Source of the DNA: an uncultured Collinsella sp.
Lineage (GTDB): Bacteria; Actinomycetota; Coriobacteriia; Coriobacteriales; Coriobacteriaceae
Direction of reading: 5' to 3'
Assembly: GCA_958415525.1 (NCBI GenBank)
Contig: CATYZE010000008.1
Coordinates: 7,643-71,642 of the forward strand
Length of the DNA: 64,000 bases
The notes under the pieces were generated by a model that ran no database searches, was not told the DNA's origin, and saw only the letters and a list, made by a program, of their open reading frames with translations. Within the stretch, counting starts at the first letter, position 1. Every line of letters starts with the position of its first letter. The translations under genes and the position numbers were made by a program. This document shows positions 1 to 8,910 of the stretch, piece after piece.

Positions 1-759
1 GACGACGAGTGCGAGGCCGCCCGCGACCTGACCAGGGCGCTCGAGGACGCGAGGGACGACCTCTCGCGCTCGAAGCAGCGGCTCTCCAAGTTCCTGCTCA
101 GGCACGGGCTCGTCTTCGACGAGAGGACGCCCACCGGCCGCAGGAGGGGCAACTGGACCCGGGCGCACTGGTCCTGGATCGAGTCGATAAGGTTCGCGGA
201 GAGGGCCGACGAGGAGGTGCTCGCCCACTACGTCGACGCGGTCAGGCGGGCGGCGGAGGAGAAGGCGAGGCTCGAGGGGCTCGTCGGGGCCGAGGCCCGC
301 AAGCCCAGGTGGAGGAGGAGGGTCGACGCCCTCCGCTGCCTCAAGGGCGTCGACACCGCGACCGCCGCCGACCTCGTGTTCGAGGCCGGCGAGTTCTCGA
401 GGTTCGGGAACGCCCGCTCGTTCGCCGCGTGGGTCGGCCTGACGCCCTCCGAGCACTCCAGCGGGGAGAGCGACCGCAGGGGCGCGATCACCAAGGCCGG
501 CAACAAGCACCTGAGGAAGACGCTGGTCGAGGCCGCGTGGCACTACCTGACGTGCTCGGGGCGGCCGAAGGACCCCGCCAGGGGCCAGGCCCCGGACCCG
601 GCCGCCCGCAGGCATGCCGCCAAGGGCGTGCGGAGGCTGGTCGAGAGGCGGGAGGCGCTGCTCGCGCGCGGGGTCCACGGCAACAAGGCGAACGTGGCCA
701 CGGCGCGCGAGCTCGCCTGCTGGGTGTGGGCGGTCGGCCTCATGGCCGAGGAGTCGTAG
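1..759 (+). CDS. IS110-family transposase, C-terminal part
   Basis: The frame is open from base 1 to a TAG at 757-759, so the N terminus lies outside the window. The C-terminal half carries the IS116/IS110/IS902 domain: a helix-hairpin-helix-like LKGVDTATAADLVFE stretch, then FAAWVGLTPSEHSSG, a conserved GNKHLRKTLVEAAWHY block and a closing ELACWVWAVGLM. IS110 enzymes are DEDD-type recombinases, and the DEDD residues would be in the missing part. A charged linker (residues about 1-75 of what is visible) precedes the C-terminal domain, as is usual. Whether the upstream half is intact cannot be seen. Confidence 0.85.
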   Translation, partial: DDECEAARDLTRALEDARDDLSRSKQRLSKFLLRHGLVFDERTPTGRRRGNWTRAHWSWIESIRFAERADEEVLAHYVDAVRRAAEEKARLEGLVGAEARKPRWRRRVDALRCLKGVDTATAADLVFEAGEFSRFGNARSFAAWVGLTPSEHSSGESDRRGAITKAGNKHLRKTLVEAAWHYLTCSGRPKDPARGQAPDPAARRHAAKGVRRLVERREALLARGVHGNKANVATARELACWVWAVGLMAEES

Positions 760-1015
760 GGGGGGGCGTTCCCCCGCACATAAGCCAATCACCCCGGAAG
801 CGGTTCGATCCGAAGCCGTTGAGGCGAACCTCAGGTCCCTTTTCTGCGAGCGCCCATGGCGCCACACGCGTGCACAGACTGTCGGTTCGACGTAGAAGCC
901 TCAGCCGTAGCAACGGATTGCCCAGCGAGAGATCGCCACGGGCGGATATTAAACTGCGAAGACGAGCGTCGGTAAGACACGCCGAGGTCGCCGCGGACGG
1001 GTTGATATAGGGAGA
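760..1015 (+). other. Non-coding 3' end of the IS110-type element
   Basis: About 250 bases between the transposase stop and a strong hairpin have no convincing gene; open frames here lack ribosome sites. IS110-family elements carry a structured non-coding segment at one end, and in the IS1111 subgroup it follows the transposase. This segment may therefore hold a bridge-type RNA and the right end. Local pairing is visible around 799-835, where CGGTTCGATCCG and nearby GC-rich repeats occur. The exact element end was not found. Confidence 0.35.
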
Positions 1016-1050
1016 GGGCCTGACCCCATATCATTGGGGTCGGGCCCGAT
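1016..1050 (+). terminator. Hairpin terminator after the IS110 segment
   Basis: A 12-bp stem (1016-1027 with 1036-1047, one G-T pair) closes an 8-base loop and is followed by GATTTT. It could end transcription from the IS or mark the element boundary. Confidence 0.5.
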
Positions 1051-1107
1051 TTTGCCTCTTGACAATGTCCTGCTCATATTAAAAGGAACGTCCCTAACTG
1101 CCGGTCA

Positions 1108-1148
1108 AAAAAGCGAGCGAGGATCATGGGACCCTCGCTCGTTTTTTT
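1108..1148 (-). terminator. Terminator of topA
   Basis: A 9-bp stem (1114-1122 with 1133-1141) is flanked by an A-run on one side and seven Ts on the other, so it can work in both directions. It lies 22 bases past the topA stop on the minus strand. Confidence 0.75.
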
Positions 1149-1170
1149 GGGCATTGTTTCGACTGCGCCG

Positions 1171-3765
1171 TTACTTGTCGGCGGCTGCTTTCTTGGCAGT
1201 CGACTTCTTCGCGGTCGTCTTCTTGGCGGCAGTGGCTTTCTTAGCCGTCGTCTTCTTGGCCGCCGTCGTCTTCTTTACCGAGCTCGCCTTAGTCGCGGTC
1301 TTGCGGCCGCGGGCGGGCTTCTTCTCCTTGGTCGGGCAGTCCATGTTCACGCAGATGCGCCACGGGCCGCGCGCCGTGTTGACTACCACGATGGGAGCGC
1401 CGCACTCGGGGCAGGTCTCGCCCGTTGCCTCGAGCTTGCCACGCGCCGGTAGCGGATAGCTCACGCCGCAGTCGTCGTAGTTGGTGCAGCGGATAAAGCG
1501 CTTGCCACTCTTCTCGCTCTTGTGCGCGATCAGGTCGCCATGGCGTCCGGCCTCGGCGCACACCTTGCACTCGCCCACCTTAAGGTCAGGCTCGTAGTTG
1601 GTAGGGCACGTGGGGTTCACGCAGATCTCGAAGGCCTTCTGGCGGAACGGCTGGCACTTAATGCGCGGCGCACCGCACTCGGGACACACGGCCGCCTCGC
1701 CCTCGAGCGGGCTCACCTTGACGCCGCTCGGCACCGGATAGGTCACGTCGCAGTCGGGCCAACCCATGCAGCCAATGAAGCTGCCACGGGTCTTGGCGCT
1801 CGTCTTCATGACCAAGTCCTTGCCGCACTTGGGGCAGGCGCCCACGCGCGCATCGGCCGTGACGGCGTCGCTGATGGCGTCGCCGAGCTCCTGCGTATGC
1901 CTGAGCAGCTCGTCGAGCACGCCGGCCAGCAGCGCGCGCGAGTGCGTCACAACATGCTCTTCAGTATCCTCGCCGCGCTCGACGCGAGTCATGTCGCCGT
2001 CGAGCTCGCTGGTCATATCGGGGCTCGTGATGCGCGGGGCAAACTGCGTCAGTGCATCGATGATGGCGATGCCCAGCTGGCTTGGCTCCACGGGATCGTT
2101 TTTGAGGTAGCGCACGGCGTACAGGCGCTCGATGATGCTCGCGCGCGTGGACTTGGTGCCCAGGCCGCGCTTTTCCATCTCCTGCACGAGCTTGCCCTGG
2201 CTGTAGCGCGCGGGCGGCTCGGTCTGCTTGGCCTCAAGCTTAATGTCGAACACGTCGACCGTATCGCCCTGCTCCAGCGGCGGCATCTGCTCGTCGCGCT
2301 TGAGTCCGTACGGATACGCCTCGCGGAAACCCGGGGTCACGAGCACATCGCCCGAAGCCACGAACGGCTCACCGTTCACGTCGAGCTCGAGCTTGGTGTT
2401 TTCGATGGTCGCGGGGCCCATGAGCGTTGCCAGGAAGCGACGGGCGATGAGGTCGTAGAGCTTGCGCTGGCCGCCGTCGAGCGTGGACGGATCGCCCTCG
2501 CCCGTGGGGTAGATGGGCGGGTGGTCGGTGGTCTCGACCTTGCCGCGCGTGGGCTTCATGGGACCGGAGAGCACCTTTTTGCACACGGGTGCCAGCGCCG
2601 GGTTGATCTTTGCCAGGTCGCTCACCACGGCACCCAGATCGAGCGTCGCAGGGTACACGGTGTTGTCGACACGCGGATAGCTGATGAGGCCCGCCATGTA
2701 GAGGGACTCGGCGATGCGCATGGTACGTGCAGGTGAGATGCCCTCGGCCGCGGCGGCAGCCTGCAGCGAGGTCGTCGCAAACGGGGTGGGCGGCTGCTGC
2801 TTGCGGGAGCGCTTGGTCACCGCGGCGACGGTTGCCGTCGTAGCGCCGTCGACGTGGCCGTACGCCGTCTCGGCAGCATCCTTGTCGGTAAAACGTGCCG
2901 TCTTGTGCGCAATCTTAAAGCGGTCATCCTCGGCAGCACCCTGAGCGGCACCCATGCCGCGAATCTGCCAATAGTCCTCGGGCACAAACGCCATGCGCTC
3001 GCGCTCGCGCTCGACCACCAGGGCAAGCGTCGGCGTCTGCACGCGGCCGGCGGAGCGCACGTTGCCAAAGCCGCCAAACTTGGCGAGCGTCAGGTAGCGC
3101 GTGAGCACCGCACCCCAAATGAGGTCGATGTGCTGGCGGCTCTCGCCGGCGTCGGCCAGATTCTGGTCGAGCGAGACAAGATTATCGAAGGCCTGCGTAA
3201 TCTCGGCCTTGGTAAACGAAGAATACTGGGCGCGGGCGACCGGCAAGTCGGGCGCAACCTCGCGCACCTTGTTGAGGGCGTCCGAACCGATCAGTTCGCC
3301 CTCGCGGTCGAAGTCCGTGGCGATAATGACGCTGTCGGACTTCTTGGCAAGGTTCTTGAGCGAGCGGATGAGCTCCTTCTCGGCCGGCAGCTTAATGACG
3401 GGCGCCCAGGTGAGGTAAGGCAGGCTCTCGAGCTTCCAGCCCTTGATGGAGATACCATCGGCAAGAAACGGCTTGCGCTTGGTGTCGTAGGGCGGACGTG
3501 CCAGGCCATCGGGCATATCGGCCGGCAGCATCTCGCCGTCCTCGGTGACCGAATACCAGCCCAGCTTTTTATCGAACAGCACGCTGTCGCAAAAATCGGG
3601 CGCAAGGATGTGACCGGCAAGGCCGATCGTCACGCACTCCTCGCCCTTCCACTCAAAACGGTAGATGGCGGTGTTGTACACCTTGTCCTTTTTGGGCTTG
3701 CCCGTGGACAGACGCTCGGCAATCTGACGCGCGGCGTCGTTTTTCTCGGCGATGATGAGCTTCAA
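1171..3765 (-). CDS. topA: Type IA DNA topoisomerase I
   Basis: Relaxes negatively supercoiled DNA by single-strand passage. The 864-residue protein starts at TTG, 6 bases after AGGAG. The Toprim domain has the Glu of MKLIIAEKN and the acidic motif ATDFDREGE; the catalytic tyrosine sits near residue 360 in ISYPRVDNTVY, a variant of the usual SYMRTDS. Three or four CxxC zinc ribbons follow from about residue 640 (CPKCGKD, CPECGAP, CKVCAEA, CPECGAP). The last roughly 45 residues are a lysine/alanine tail (AKKTTAKK-type repeats), as in actinobacterial TopA, which helps DNA binding. It is the last gene of a tatA-tatC-hypA-hypB-topA run. Confidence 0.93.
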   Translation of the reverse strand: MKLIIAEKNDAARQIAERLSTGKPKKDKVYNTAIYRFEWKGEECVTIGLAGHILAPDFCDSVLFDKKLGWYSVTEDGEMLPADMPDGLARPPYDTKRKPFLADGISIKGWKLESLPYLTWAPVIKLPAEKELIRSLKNLAKKSDSVIIATDFDREGELIGSDALNKVREVAPDLPVARAQYSSFTKAEITQAFDNLVSLDQNLADAGESRQHIDLIWGAVLTRYLTLAKFGGFGNVRSAGRVQTPTLALVVERERERMAFVPEDYWQIRGMGAAQGAAEDDRFKIAHKTARFTDKDAAETAYGHVDGATTATVAAVTKRSRKQQPPTPFATTSLQAAAAAEGISPARTMRIAESLYMAGLISYPRVDNTVYPATLDLGAVVSDLAKINPALAPVCKKVLSGPMKPTRGKVETTDHPPIYPTGEGDPSTLDGGQRKLYDLIARRFLATLMGPATIENTKLELDVNGEPFVASGDVLVTPGFREAYPYGLKRDEQMPPLEQGDTVDVFDIKLEAKQTEPPARYSQGKLVQEMEKRGLGTKSTRASIIERLYAVRYLKNDPVEPSQLGIAIIDALTQFAPRITSPDMTSELDGDMTRVERGEDTEEHVVTHSRALLAGVLDELLRHTQELGDAISDAVTADARVGACPKCGKDLVMKTSAKTRGSFIGCMGWPDCDVTYPVPSGVKVSPLEGEAAVCPECGAPRIKCQPFRQKAFEICVNPTCPTNYEPDLKVGECKVCAEAGRHGDLIAHKSEKSGKRFIRCTNYDDCGVSYPLPARGKLEATGETCPECGAPIVVVNTARGPWRICVNMDCPTKEKKPARGRKTATKASSVKKTTAAKKTTAKKATAAKKTTAKKSTAKKAAADK

Positions 3766-3819
3766 AAGAGGCTCCTATCTCGTATCTCTGCGGCTACGCC
3801 CGCCCGTATGGCGGCCGAC

Positions 3820-4503
3820 TTACGCCCTTGCTTGCTCAATCTGCCCGATGAGCCAATCGCACCAGGCATCCATGCCCTCGCCCTTGCGCGCGCTCACGGC
3901 AAACCGCGGCGCCTGCGGATTGAGGTCATCGAGTGTCTTAGTATACCTATCCATGTCAAAATCGAAAGCCGGGGCCACGTCGACCTTGTTGAGCAGCTGC
4001 GCGCCGGCGTGCTGGAAGATGCCCGGATACTTGATGGGCTTGTCGTCGCCCTCGGGCACCGAGAGAATCATGATGGACAGGTTCTCGCCCAGGTCAAAGT
4101 CGACCGGGCAGACCAGGTTACCCACGTTTTCGATAAAGATGACGTCGATGTTTTGAAGGCCCACCGCCTGGTCGAAGGCATCGACGGCCTCCATGATCAT
4201 GTTGCCCTCGAGGTGGCACAGGCCGCCCGTGTTGATCTGGATGGCGGGCATGCCGGCTTCCTTCATGGTGATGGCGTCGACATCCGAGGCGATATCGCCC
4301 TCGATGACGGCGCAGCGCAGGCCGGCTTTGTCACGCAGGCGCTCGTTGGTGCCCAGAATCGTGGTGGTCTTGCCCGAGCCGGGGCTCGACAGCACGTTGA
4401 TCACGTAGGTGTTCGTCTGCTCAAAACGCTTGCGCAGCTGATCTGCCAGGCGCTCGTTGCGCGACAGAATCGGCGATGCAATATCAATCGTTTTCTCGGC
4501 CAT
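3820..4503 (-). CDS. hypB: Hydrogenase/urease nickel incorporation GTPase HypB
   Basis: GTPase that, with HypA, loads nickel into [NiFe]-hydrogenase precursors in the cytoplasm. The 227-residue protein has the P-loop LSSPGSGKTT near residue 42, the DIASD metal-site region, an INTGGLCHLEG block and the G-domain motif LLNKVD. It lacks the histidine-rich N-terminal nickel store of some HypB proteins. The ATG follows GGAG by 8 bases. It lies 55 bases after hypA. No hydrogenase structural gene is in the window, so the target enzyme is encoded elsewhere. Confidence 0.93.
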   Translation of the reverse strand: MAEKTIDIASPILSRNERLADQLRKRFEQTNTYVINVLSSPGSGKTTTILGTNERLRDKAGLRCAVIEGDIASDVDAITMKEAGMPAIQINTGGLCHLEGNMIMEAVDAFDQAVGLQNIDVIFIENVGNLVCPVDFDLGENLSIMILSVPEGDDKPIKYPGIFQHAGAQLLNKVDVAPAFDFDMDRYTKTLDDLNPQAPRFAVSARKGEGMDAWCDWLIGQIEQARA

Positions 4504-4558
4504 ACTTAGCGCTCCTTACTTTGGCCCCTTTATACCCCATCACCAGATGGCTAGCGGG

Positions 4559-4915
4559 CTAATCGTCGGGGGTTTCGATTTCGATACTTGCGATATCGAG
4601 CTCGCGGCCGTGCAGTAGGCGCACGTTGGCACCACCACACTGGGGACAGCGACAGTGGAAGCGATCGTGGTCGAAAACCTCACCGCAGTCCAGACACTCG
4701 CTTTGTGGATGGACCTCCTCCACGGCAAGCTCGCAGCCTCGCGTGAGCGGGTCCTCGTCGCGAAATGTCTCCCACGCAAAGTCGAGCGCCTCGCGCACGA
4801 CCTCGGTCATATCCCCGATACGCAGCGTTACCAAAACGGCGCGCGAGGCCCCCGCCCCACGCGCCGCGCGAATCACTGTATCGAGTATGCCGTTGACAAT
4901 GCCAACCTCGTGCAT
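4559..4915 (-). CDS. hypA: Hydrogenase nickel incorporation protein HypA
   Basis: Nickel metallochaperone that partners HypB in [NiFe]-hydrogenase maturation. The 118-residue protein starts MHEVG, giving the family's nickel ligand His2. A zinc ribbon is formed by CLDCGEVF and CRCPQCGG. Its length matches the family (113-120). It begins 6 bases after the tatC stop, suggesting co-transcription with the Tat genes. This fits biology in which folded, nickel-loaded hydrogenases are exported by Tat. Confidence 0.93.
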   Translation of the reverse strand: MHEVGIVNGILDTVIRAARGAGASRAVLVTLRIGDMTEVVREALDFAWETFRDEDPLTRGCELAVEEVHPQSECLDCGEVFDHDRFHCRCPQCGGANVRLLHGRELDIASIEIETPDD

Positions 4916-4921
4916 ACCGAT

Positions 4922-5713
4922 TTACTCCTCGTCGTCCTCGTCGTCCGAGAACAGGTCCAGACGGCTCACGAACAGGCCCTCCTTGCCCTCGCGCGCGGTA
5001 ATGACCACGCGAGCGATGGCGAGCGAAATCTCGTAGAGCGAGAGCAGGGCGCCATACATGAGACCCAGCGTAACGGGCGAGCCGTCGGGCGTGATCACAG
5101 CCGAGCCCACAAGCAGGCCAACGTATACGTAACGCCAGGCGCTGCGGAAGGCCGCATAGGACACGATGTGGAAAACGGACAGGTAGAAGATGATGAGCGG
5201 CAGCTCAAACGCCACACCAAAGCCGATCATAAAGAGCAGCTCCATGTTGACGTAGTTCTCCAGATCGGGCAGCGCCGTAGCGACAGCCGAGGTCTCGCCG
5301 ATGAGCCACTCAAAGCCCGCCGGGATGATGATGAAGTAGCAGAAGATGGCGCCCAGGAAGAACAGCACCGTCGAGGCGAGCACCGTGGGTACGACCCACT
5401 TGCGCTCGTTGGGGCGCAGCGCCGGCAGGAAAAATGCCAGAATCTGCCAGATGATCATGGGCGTGCACATGACCACGGCCATCTTGATGGCCAGCGAGAA
5501 GCGCAGGCCAAAGCCGCCGAGCGTGGTGGTGATGTAGAACTTACCGTCCGGCACAAAGGAGCGGATGGGGTCTTCCAGGATGTCGAGCACCACGGGCGTG
5601 GCGAAATACAGCACGATAGCGGCGGCAAACACCGACACGACCACGATGGTCAGGCGGCGACGAAGCTCTCCCAGGTGATCGAAGAGCGGCATACGCGCAG
5701 GTCCGATAGGCAT
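4922..5713 (-). CDS. tatC: Twin-arginine translocase subunit TatC
   Basis: Polytopic receptor of the Tat export pathway that recognises twin-arginine signal peptides of folded proteins. The 263-residue protein starts MPIGPARMPLFDHLGELRRR, the conserved cytosolic N terminus, and has six predicted membrane helices. The conserved FxxE-type region and the PxxP-like FFLPALRPNERKW loop are present. The tail is very acidic (FSDDEDDEE). Its ATG overlaps the TAA of tatA by one base, indicating translational coupling. Confidence 0.95.
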   Translation of the reverse strand: MPIGPARMPLFDHLGELRRRLTIVVVSVFAAAIVLYFATPVVLDILEDPIRSFVPDGKFYITTTLGGFGLRFSLAIKMAVVMCTPMIIWQILAFFLPALRPNERKWVVPTVLASTVLFFLGAIFCYFIIIPAGFEWLIGETSAVATALPDLENYVNMELLFMIGFGVAFELPLIIFYLSVFHIVSYAAFRSAWRYVYVGLLVGSAVITPDGSPVTLGLMYGALLSLYEISLAIARVVITAREGKEGLFVSRLDLFSDDEDDEE

Positions 5714-6294
5714 TACTCATCGCCTCCCTTCGGGGCGTCGGCGGCAGCAGCGTCGTCCTCGGCCTCGAGCTCGCGAGCGAGCTGGTCGACGACGGCCTTG
5801 CGCTTGCGGGGACGACGGGCGTAGAGGTCAGCCGTCGTGGGCTCTGCCGGCTCGGGCTCGGGCTCTGCAGCAGGCTCGGGCTCGACAGCGACATCGGCGG
5901 ACCCGGCGTCGGCGCTCTCGGTCGCAGGCTCCTCAGCAGCACCTTCGCCCTCAGCAGCACCCTCGCTCGCGGCCTTCTCGGCAGCAAGACGAGCGCGACG
6001 CTCGGCAAAGGTCTCCTTTTTGGCGGGCGCTGCCGTCTCGGCGGCATCCTCGTCCGCATCGGAATCGTCGTCGGTCGCAGCGGCCTTCTTGGGCTTGACC
6101 GGGGCCGACGCGGCCTCGCTCACCGGATCGATAATCTCGGACTGAACAACGGCCGTCATCTTTTCCTGCGTCTCGCGGAACTGACGGATGGCACGGCCGA
6201 TCGTGCGGCCCATCTGCGGGAGCTTATCCGGGCCAAACAGCAAAAAGCCGAAGACCACGATGATCGCGAGCTCACCCTCTCCAATACCAAACAC
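5713..6294 (-). CDS. tatA: Twin-arginine translocase subunit TatA/TatB family
   Basis: Pore-forming or receptor-accessory subunit of the Tat system. I chose a GTG start at 6294, since GGAGG lies 5 bases upstream (6300-6304) and the protein then begins MFGIGEGELAIIVV, the expected single N-terminal membrane helix; the open frame extends upstream without a ribosome site. The hinge motif FGPDKLPQMGR and an amphipathic helix follow. The remaining roughly 130 residues are a long, low-complexity Ala/Glu/Pro tail (193 residues total against about 60-100 for typical TatA). TatA versus TatB cannot be settled from sequence; it is the only such gene here. Confidence 0.85.
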   Translation of the reverse strand: MFGIGEGELAIIVVFGFLLFGPDKLPQMGRTIGRAIRQFRETQEKMTAVVQSEIIDPVSEAASAPVKPKKAAATDDDSDADEDAAETAAPAKKETFAERRARLAAEKAASEGAAEGEGAAEEPATESADAGSADVAVEPEPAAEPEPEPAEPTTADLYARRPRKRKAVVDQLARELEAEDDAAAADAPKGGDE

Positions 6295-6447
6295 ACATAC
6301 CTCCAAGGCTCGATGTGAGTCGAGCCCGCACCGCGCCATTCGGCCGGAACTCGTCTATTCATTCGGTCAAGTATAGCGCCCGGACGCCAAAACGTCCGAG
6401 CGCATCACAAACATATGCCAAACGGCACGCCCTTTTGGGGGCAAAGA

Positions 6448-6762
6448 TTATGCAGCGGTGATCGAAATCTCCTGGTCGACGCCCAACAGCTGAACCACGC
6501 GCATCACCGGGGGCTGCACGTTGACGCAGCTAAAACGCTTACCATGATCAGCTGCGTGGTGTGCGGCGCCCACAAGCACGCCAATGCCCGTCGAATCGAT
6601 GTAGCTCACCTGGGCAAAATCGAGCTCAACGGCCTCAGTGGGCTGCTCGAGCGCCAGGTCGATGGCATTGCGCAGGCTATCGGCGTTAGAGATATCGATC
6701 TCACCGGTCACCTTAATGGTGTAGAGCTCTGGCGTGGGGTTGGTGGAAATACCCAAATCCAT
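6448..6762 (-). CDS. STAS-domain anti-sigma factor antagonist
   Basis: Small (104 residues) STAS protein of the SpoIIAA/RsbV type. Such proteins switch partner by phosphorylation of a conserved serine; here it is Ser57 in SYIDSTGIGVLVG. The N-terminal strand-rich part (YTIKVTGEIDISNADSLRNAI) fits the fold. GGAG lies 7 bases before the ATG. No cognate anti-sigma kinase is adjacent, so its sigma factor is unknown. It sits alone between the Tat operon and an aminotransferase on the same strand. Confidence 0.88.
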   Translation of the reverse strand: MDLGISTNPTPELYTIKVTGEIDISNADSLRNAIDLALEQPTEAVELDFAQVSYIDSTGIGVLVGAAHHAADHGKRFSCVNVQPPVMRVVQLLGVDQEISITAA

Positions 6763-6828
6763 GTATACGCTCCTTTACGTATCGAAAGTGCGGATAGTAC
6801 TAGGCGCGGACTTGCGGGGCCCTACGCG

Positions 6829-8133
6829 TTAGGCGCGCTCGGTACGCGCAAGCTCGGCAGCGACAAGCTTAACGGCCAGCACCAGCACATCGAGCGCGGC
6901 CTCCAGGTCCTCGACCGTGGGATAGCTCGGCGCGATGCGGATGTTGGTGTCGCGCGGGTCCTTGCCATAGGGCCAGGTGGCACCGGCCGGCGTGAGCTTG
7001 ACGCCCAGGTCGGCGCAAAGCGCGGCGACCTTTTGGGCCGAGCCCTCGGGACCATCGAAGCTTACAAAGTAGCCGCCGCGGGGGTGCGTCCAAGTGGCGC
7101 AGCCCGTGTCGCCCAAGCCCTCGGTGAGCTTACGCTCGACGGCCTCAAAGCGCGGGCGCAGGAACTCGGCATGCTTTTTCATGTGCTCCTTGACCGCCTC
7201 GATGGTGGGAAGGAAGCGCACGTGACGCAGTTGGTTGAGCTTGTCGGCGCTGATGAGGCCGGCCTTCAGGCGCTTGGAGAACTCGGCGATGACCGCGGGG
7301 CTCGCACCGATAAAGCCGATGCCGGCGCCCGGGAAGGTGATCTTGGACGTCGAGGCAAAGGCCACCACGCGGTCCTCGGTGCCCGCCGCGCGAGCGAGGT
7401 CAAAGATGTTTGCGAGTTCGTCGGTCTCGTCGTACAGGTCGTGCACGCAGTAGGCGTTATCCCAAAAGATGCGGAAATCGGGTGCGGCCGTGGGCATCTC
7501 GACCAGGCGGCGCACAGTGTCCTCGCTAAAGGTGATGCCCGTGGGGTTGGAATACTTGGGCACGCACCAGATACCCTTGATGGAATCATCGGCGGCAACG
7601 AGGCGCTCAATCTCGTCCATGTCGGGGCCGTTGTCGGTCATCGCGACGGGGACGTTCTCGATGCCCAAGTCGGCGGTGATGCCAAAATGGCGATCGTAGC
7701 CGGGAACGGGGCACAGGAACTTGACCTTCTTGCCGTCGTGCGCGGCCTCGTAGGCATCCCAGGGCTCGCTGCCGCACGAGCCACAGCGCCAGAACATGCC
7801 GGCGATGTCGTGCTCAATCAGCAAACTCGACGAGCCCAGCACGAGCGTCTGCTCGGCAGGGCACCCCAGGAACTCCCCCGCTAGCTTGCGTGCCGAGGGA
7901 ATGCCCTCAAAGCAGCCGTAGTTGGAGCAGTCGACGTTGCCGTCGTGCAGATCGGCATCGGCATTGAGGATATCGAGCATAGGTCGAGAGATGTCCACCT
8001 GGGAGGGCGACGGCTTGCCGCGGGCCATGTCGAGCGCCAGGCCCTTGGCCTTGACCTCGGCGACCTCGGCTTTGAGCGCCTCGAAGGCGGCATCGAGTTC
8101 GGTGGTTTCCATCTTCTGGTAGATCGTCTGCAT
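6829..8133 (-). CDS. Class I aminotransferase, actinobacterial AspAT type
   Basis: PLP-dependent aminotransferase, 434 residues, of the MocR-like aspartate aminotransferase subgroup found in Actinobacteria. The likely reaction is aspartate/2-oxoglutarate transamination. The PLP lysine is in STSKITFPGAG near residue 263, with the conserved WCVPKYSNPTGITF and DNAYCVHDLYD motifs before it and an arginine in TNIRIAPSYP that would bind the substrate carboxylate. The start at MQTIYQKMETT follows AAAGG by about 8 bases. It is transcribed as a single gene. Confidence 0.88.
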   Translation of the reverse strand: MQTIYQKMETTELDAAFEALKAEVAEVKAKGLALDMARGKPSPSQVDISRPMLDILNADADLHDGNVDCSNYGCFEGIPSARKLAGEFLGCPAEQTLVLGSSSLLIEHDIAGMFWRCGSCGSEPWDAYEAAHDGKKVKFLCPVPGYDRHFGITADLGIENVPVAMTDNGPDMDEIERLVAADDSIKGIWCVPKYSNPTGITFSEDTVRRLVEMPTAAPDFRIFWDNAYCVHDLYDETDELANIFDLARAAGTEDRVVAFASTSKITFPGAGIGFIGASPAVIAEFSKRLKAGLISADKLNQLRHVRFLPTIEAVKEHMKKHAEFLRPRFEAVERKLTEGLGDTGCATWTHPRGGYFVSFDGPEGSAQKVAALCADLGVKLTPAGATWPYGKDPRDTNIRIAPSYPTVEDLEAALDVLVLAVKLVAAELARTERA

Positions 8134-8282
8134 GGGTGCGACCTTTCGCGAAGCGGTACGTTGCGGTTCGTCTAAGTATAGACCGCCACCGCCACAACGG
8201 TATGAAGCCGTGATAGATTAAGTTCATCGCAATGAATTACGAATCGCCGCGCATGGCGGCGTGGGGCGCCCAAGGAGGCACT

Positions 8283-8537
8283 ATGGAGTACGGATCGTTT
8301 CAGGCCGAGGAATTCGGCGACCTGCAGCGCCTGGTCGACGGACTGTTTTACGACCGCCACGCCATCGACCGCCTGGATCTGATCGTACAGGCCGAAATCT
8401 TGGATCTGGCGCCCGACCTCATGGAGATCGTGAACCTTTTGCCGCCCGGCTATTACGACCGCCAGTCACTTTGTGATCAGCTCAACTCCGCCTTAGCCGC
8501 CCACGGCTGGGGCGCCGTCTACGGAACGGTGGAATAA
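8283..8537 (+). CDS. Small conserved hypothetical protein (84 aa)
   Basis: An acidic 84-residue protein starting MEYGSFQAEEFGDLQRL. The ATG at 8283 is chosen over one at 8232 because AAGGAGG lies 6-7 bases upstream. It has no signal peptide, membrane segment or recognisable motif; it looks mostly helical (LDLIVQAEILDLAPDLMEIVNLL) with a PPGYYDRQSLCDQLNSALAAHG end. Divergent from the aminotransferase. It is followed by the MITE-like element, whose distal end forms its likely terminator. Function unknown. Confidence 0.7.
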   Translation: MEYGSFQAEEFGDLQRLVDGLFYDRHAIDRLDLIVQAEILDLAPDLMEIVNLLPPGYYDRQSLCDQLNSALAAHGWGAVYGTVE

Positions 8538-8596
8538 GCCTCGAGGCCGGCGATTTGGCCCGCTTCCCGACCTTGGCGAGGCTTGTTTTAGGGCTT

Positions 8597-8826
8597 GTGG
8601 CCAAAAAAGGGCAAATATGAGTACTGTTACCTTTTTAGTAGCAGCGATTCTTGGTCGAAATCGGCAAAACTCGACTTGAAACTTCCTAATCACCGTCAGC
8701 TAGCGCCAAATTGGAAGTCGATGGTCACTCATTAACGTACAGTTCTTATAACTTTGTTCATTATTTTCCGCACCTAAAATGATACGCCGTTTGTGACAGT
8801 ACTCACAAACGGCGTTTTTTGACCAC
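8597..8826. repeat. 230-bp MITE-like element, copy 1
   Basis: Non-coding element bounded by imperfect inverted ends: GTGGCCAAAAAA at 8597 and its near-complement ending GACCAC at 8826, each followed inward by TGAGTACTGT. The second copy at 34460-34689 is exactly the same length and shares the first about 50 bases, including the stretch from 8613 to 8650. The interiors differ. The distal end holds a perfect 13-bp hairpin. Confidence 0.7.
8784..8820 (+). terminator. Terminator inside MITE-like copy 1
   Basis: A perfect 13-bp stem (8784-8796 with 8803-8815) with a 6-base loop CAGTAC is followed by six Ts. It would terminate transcription from the small gene ending at 8537. Confidence 0.7.
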
Positions 8827-8910
8827 TGGCGTGTCTGGCAGGCGGCAAGCACCGCCCGAATCCGCATTTTGAACGCGCCCGAATCGGTTCTGGAGCCGGT
8901 TTTCGCGCTC

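Noticed and set aside
799..835. tRNA-like GGTTCGATCC block
   Set aside because: No acceptor or anticodon stem around it; it lies in the IS110 end.
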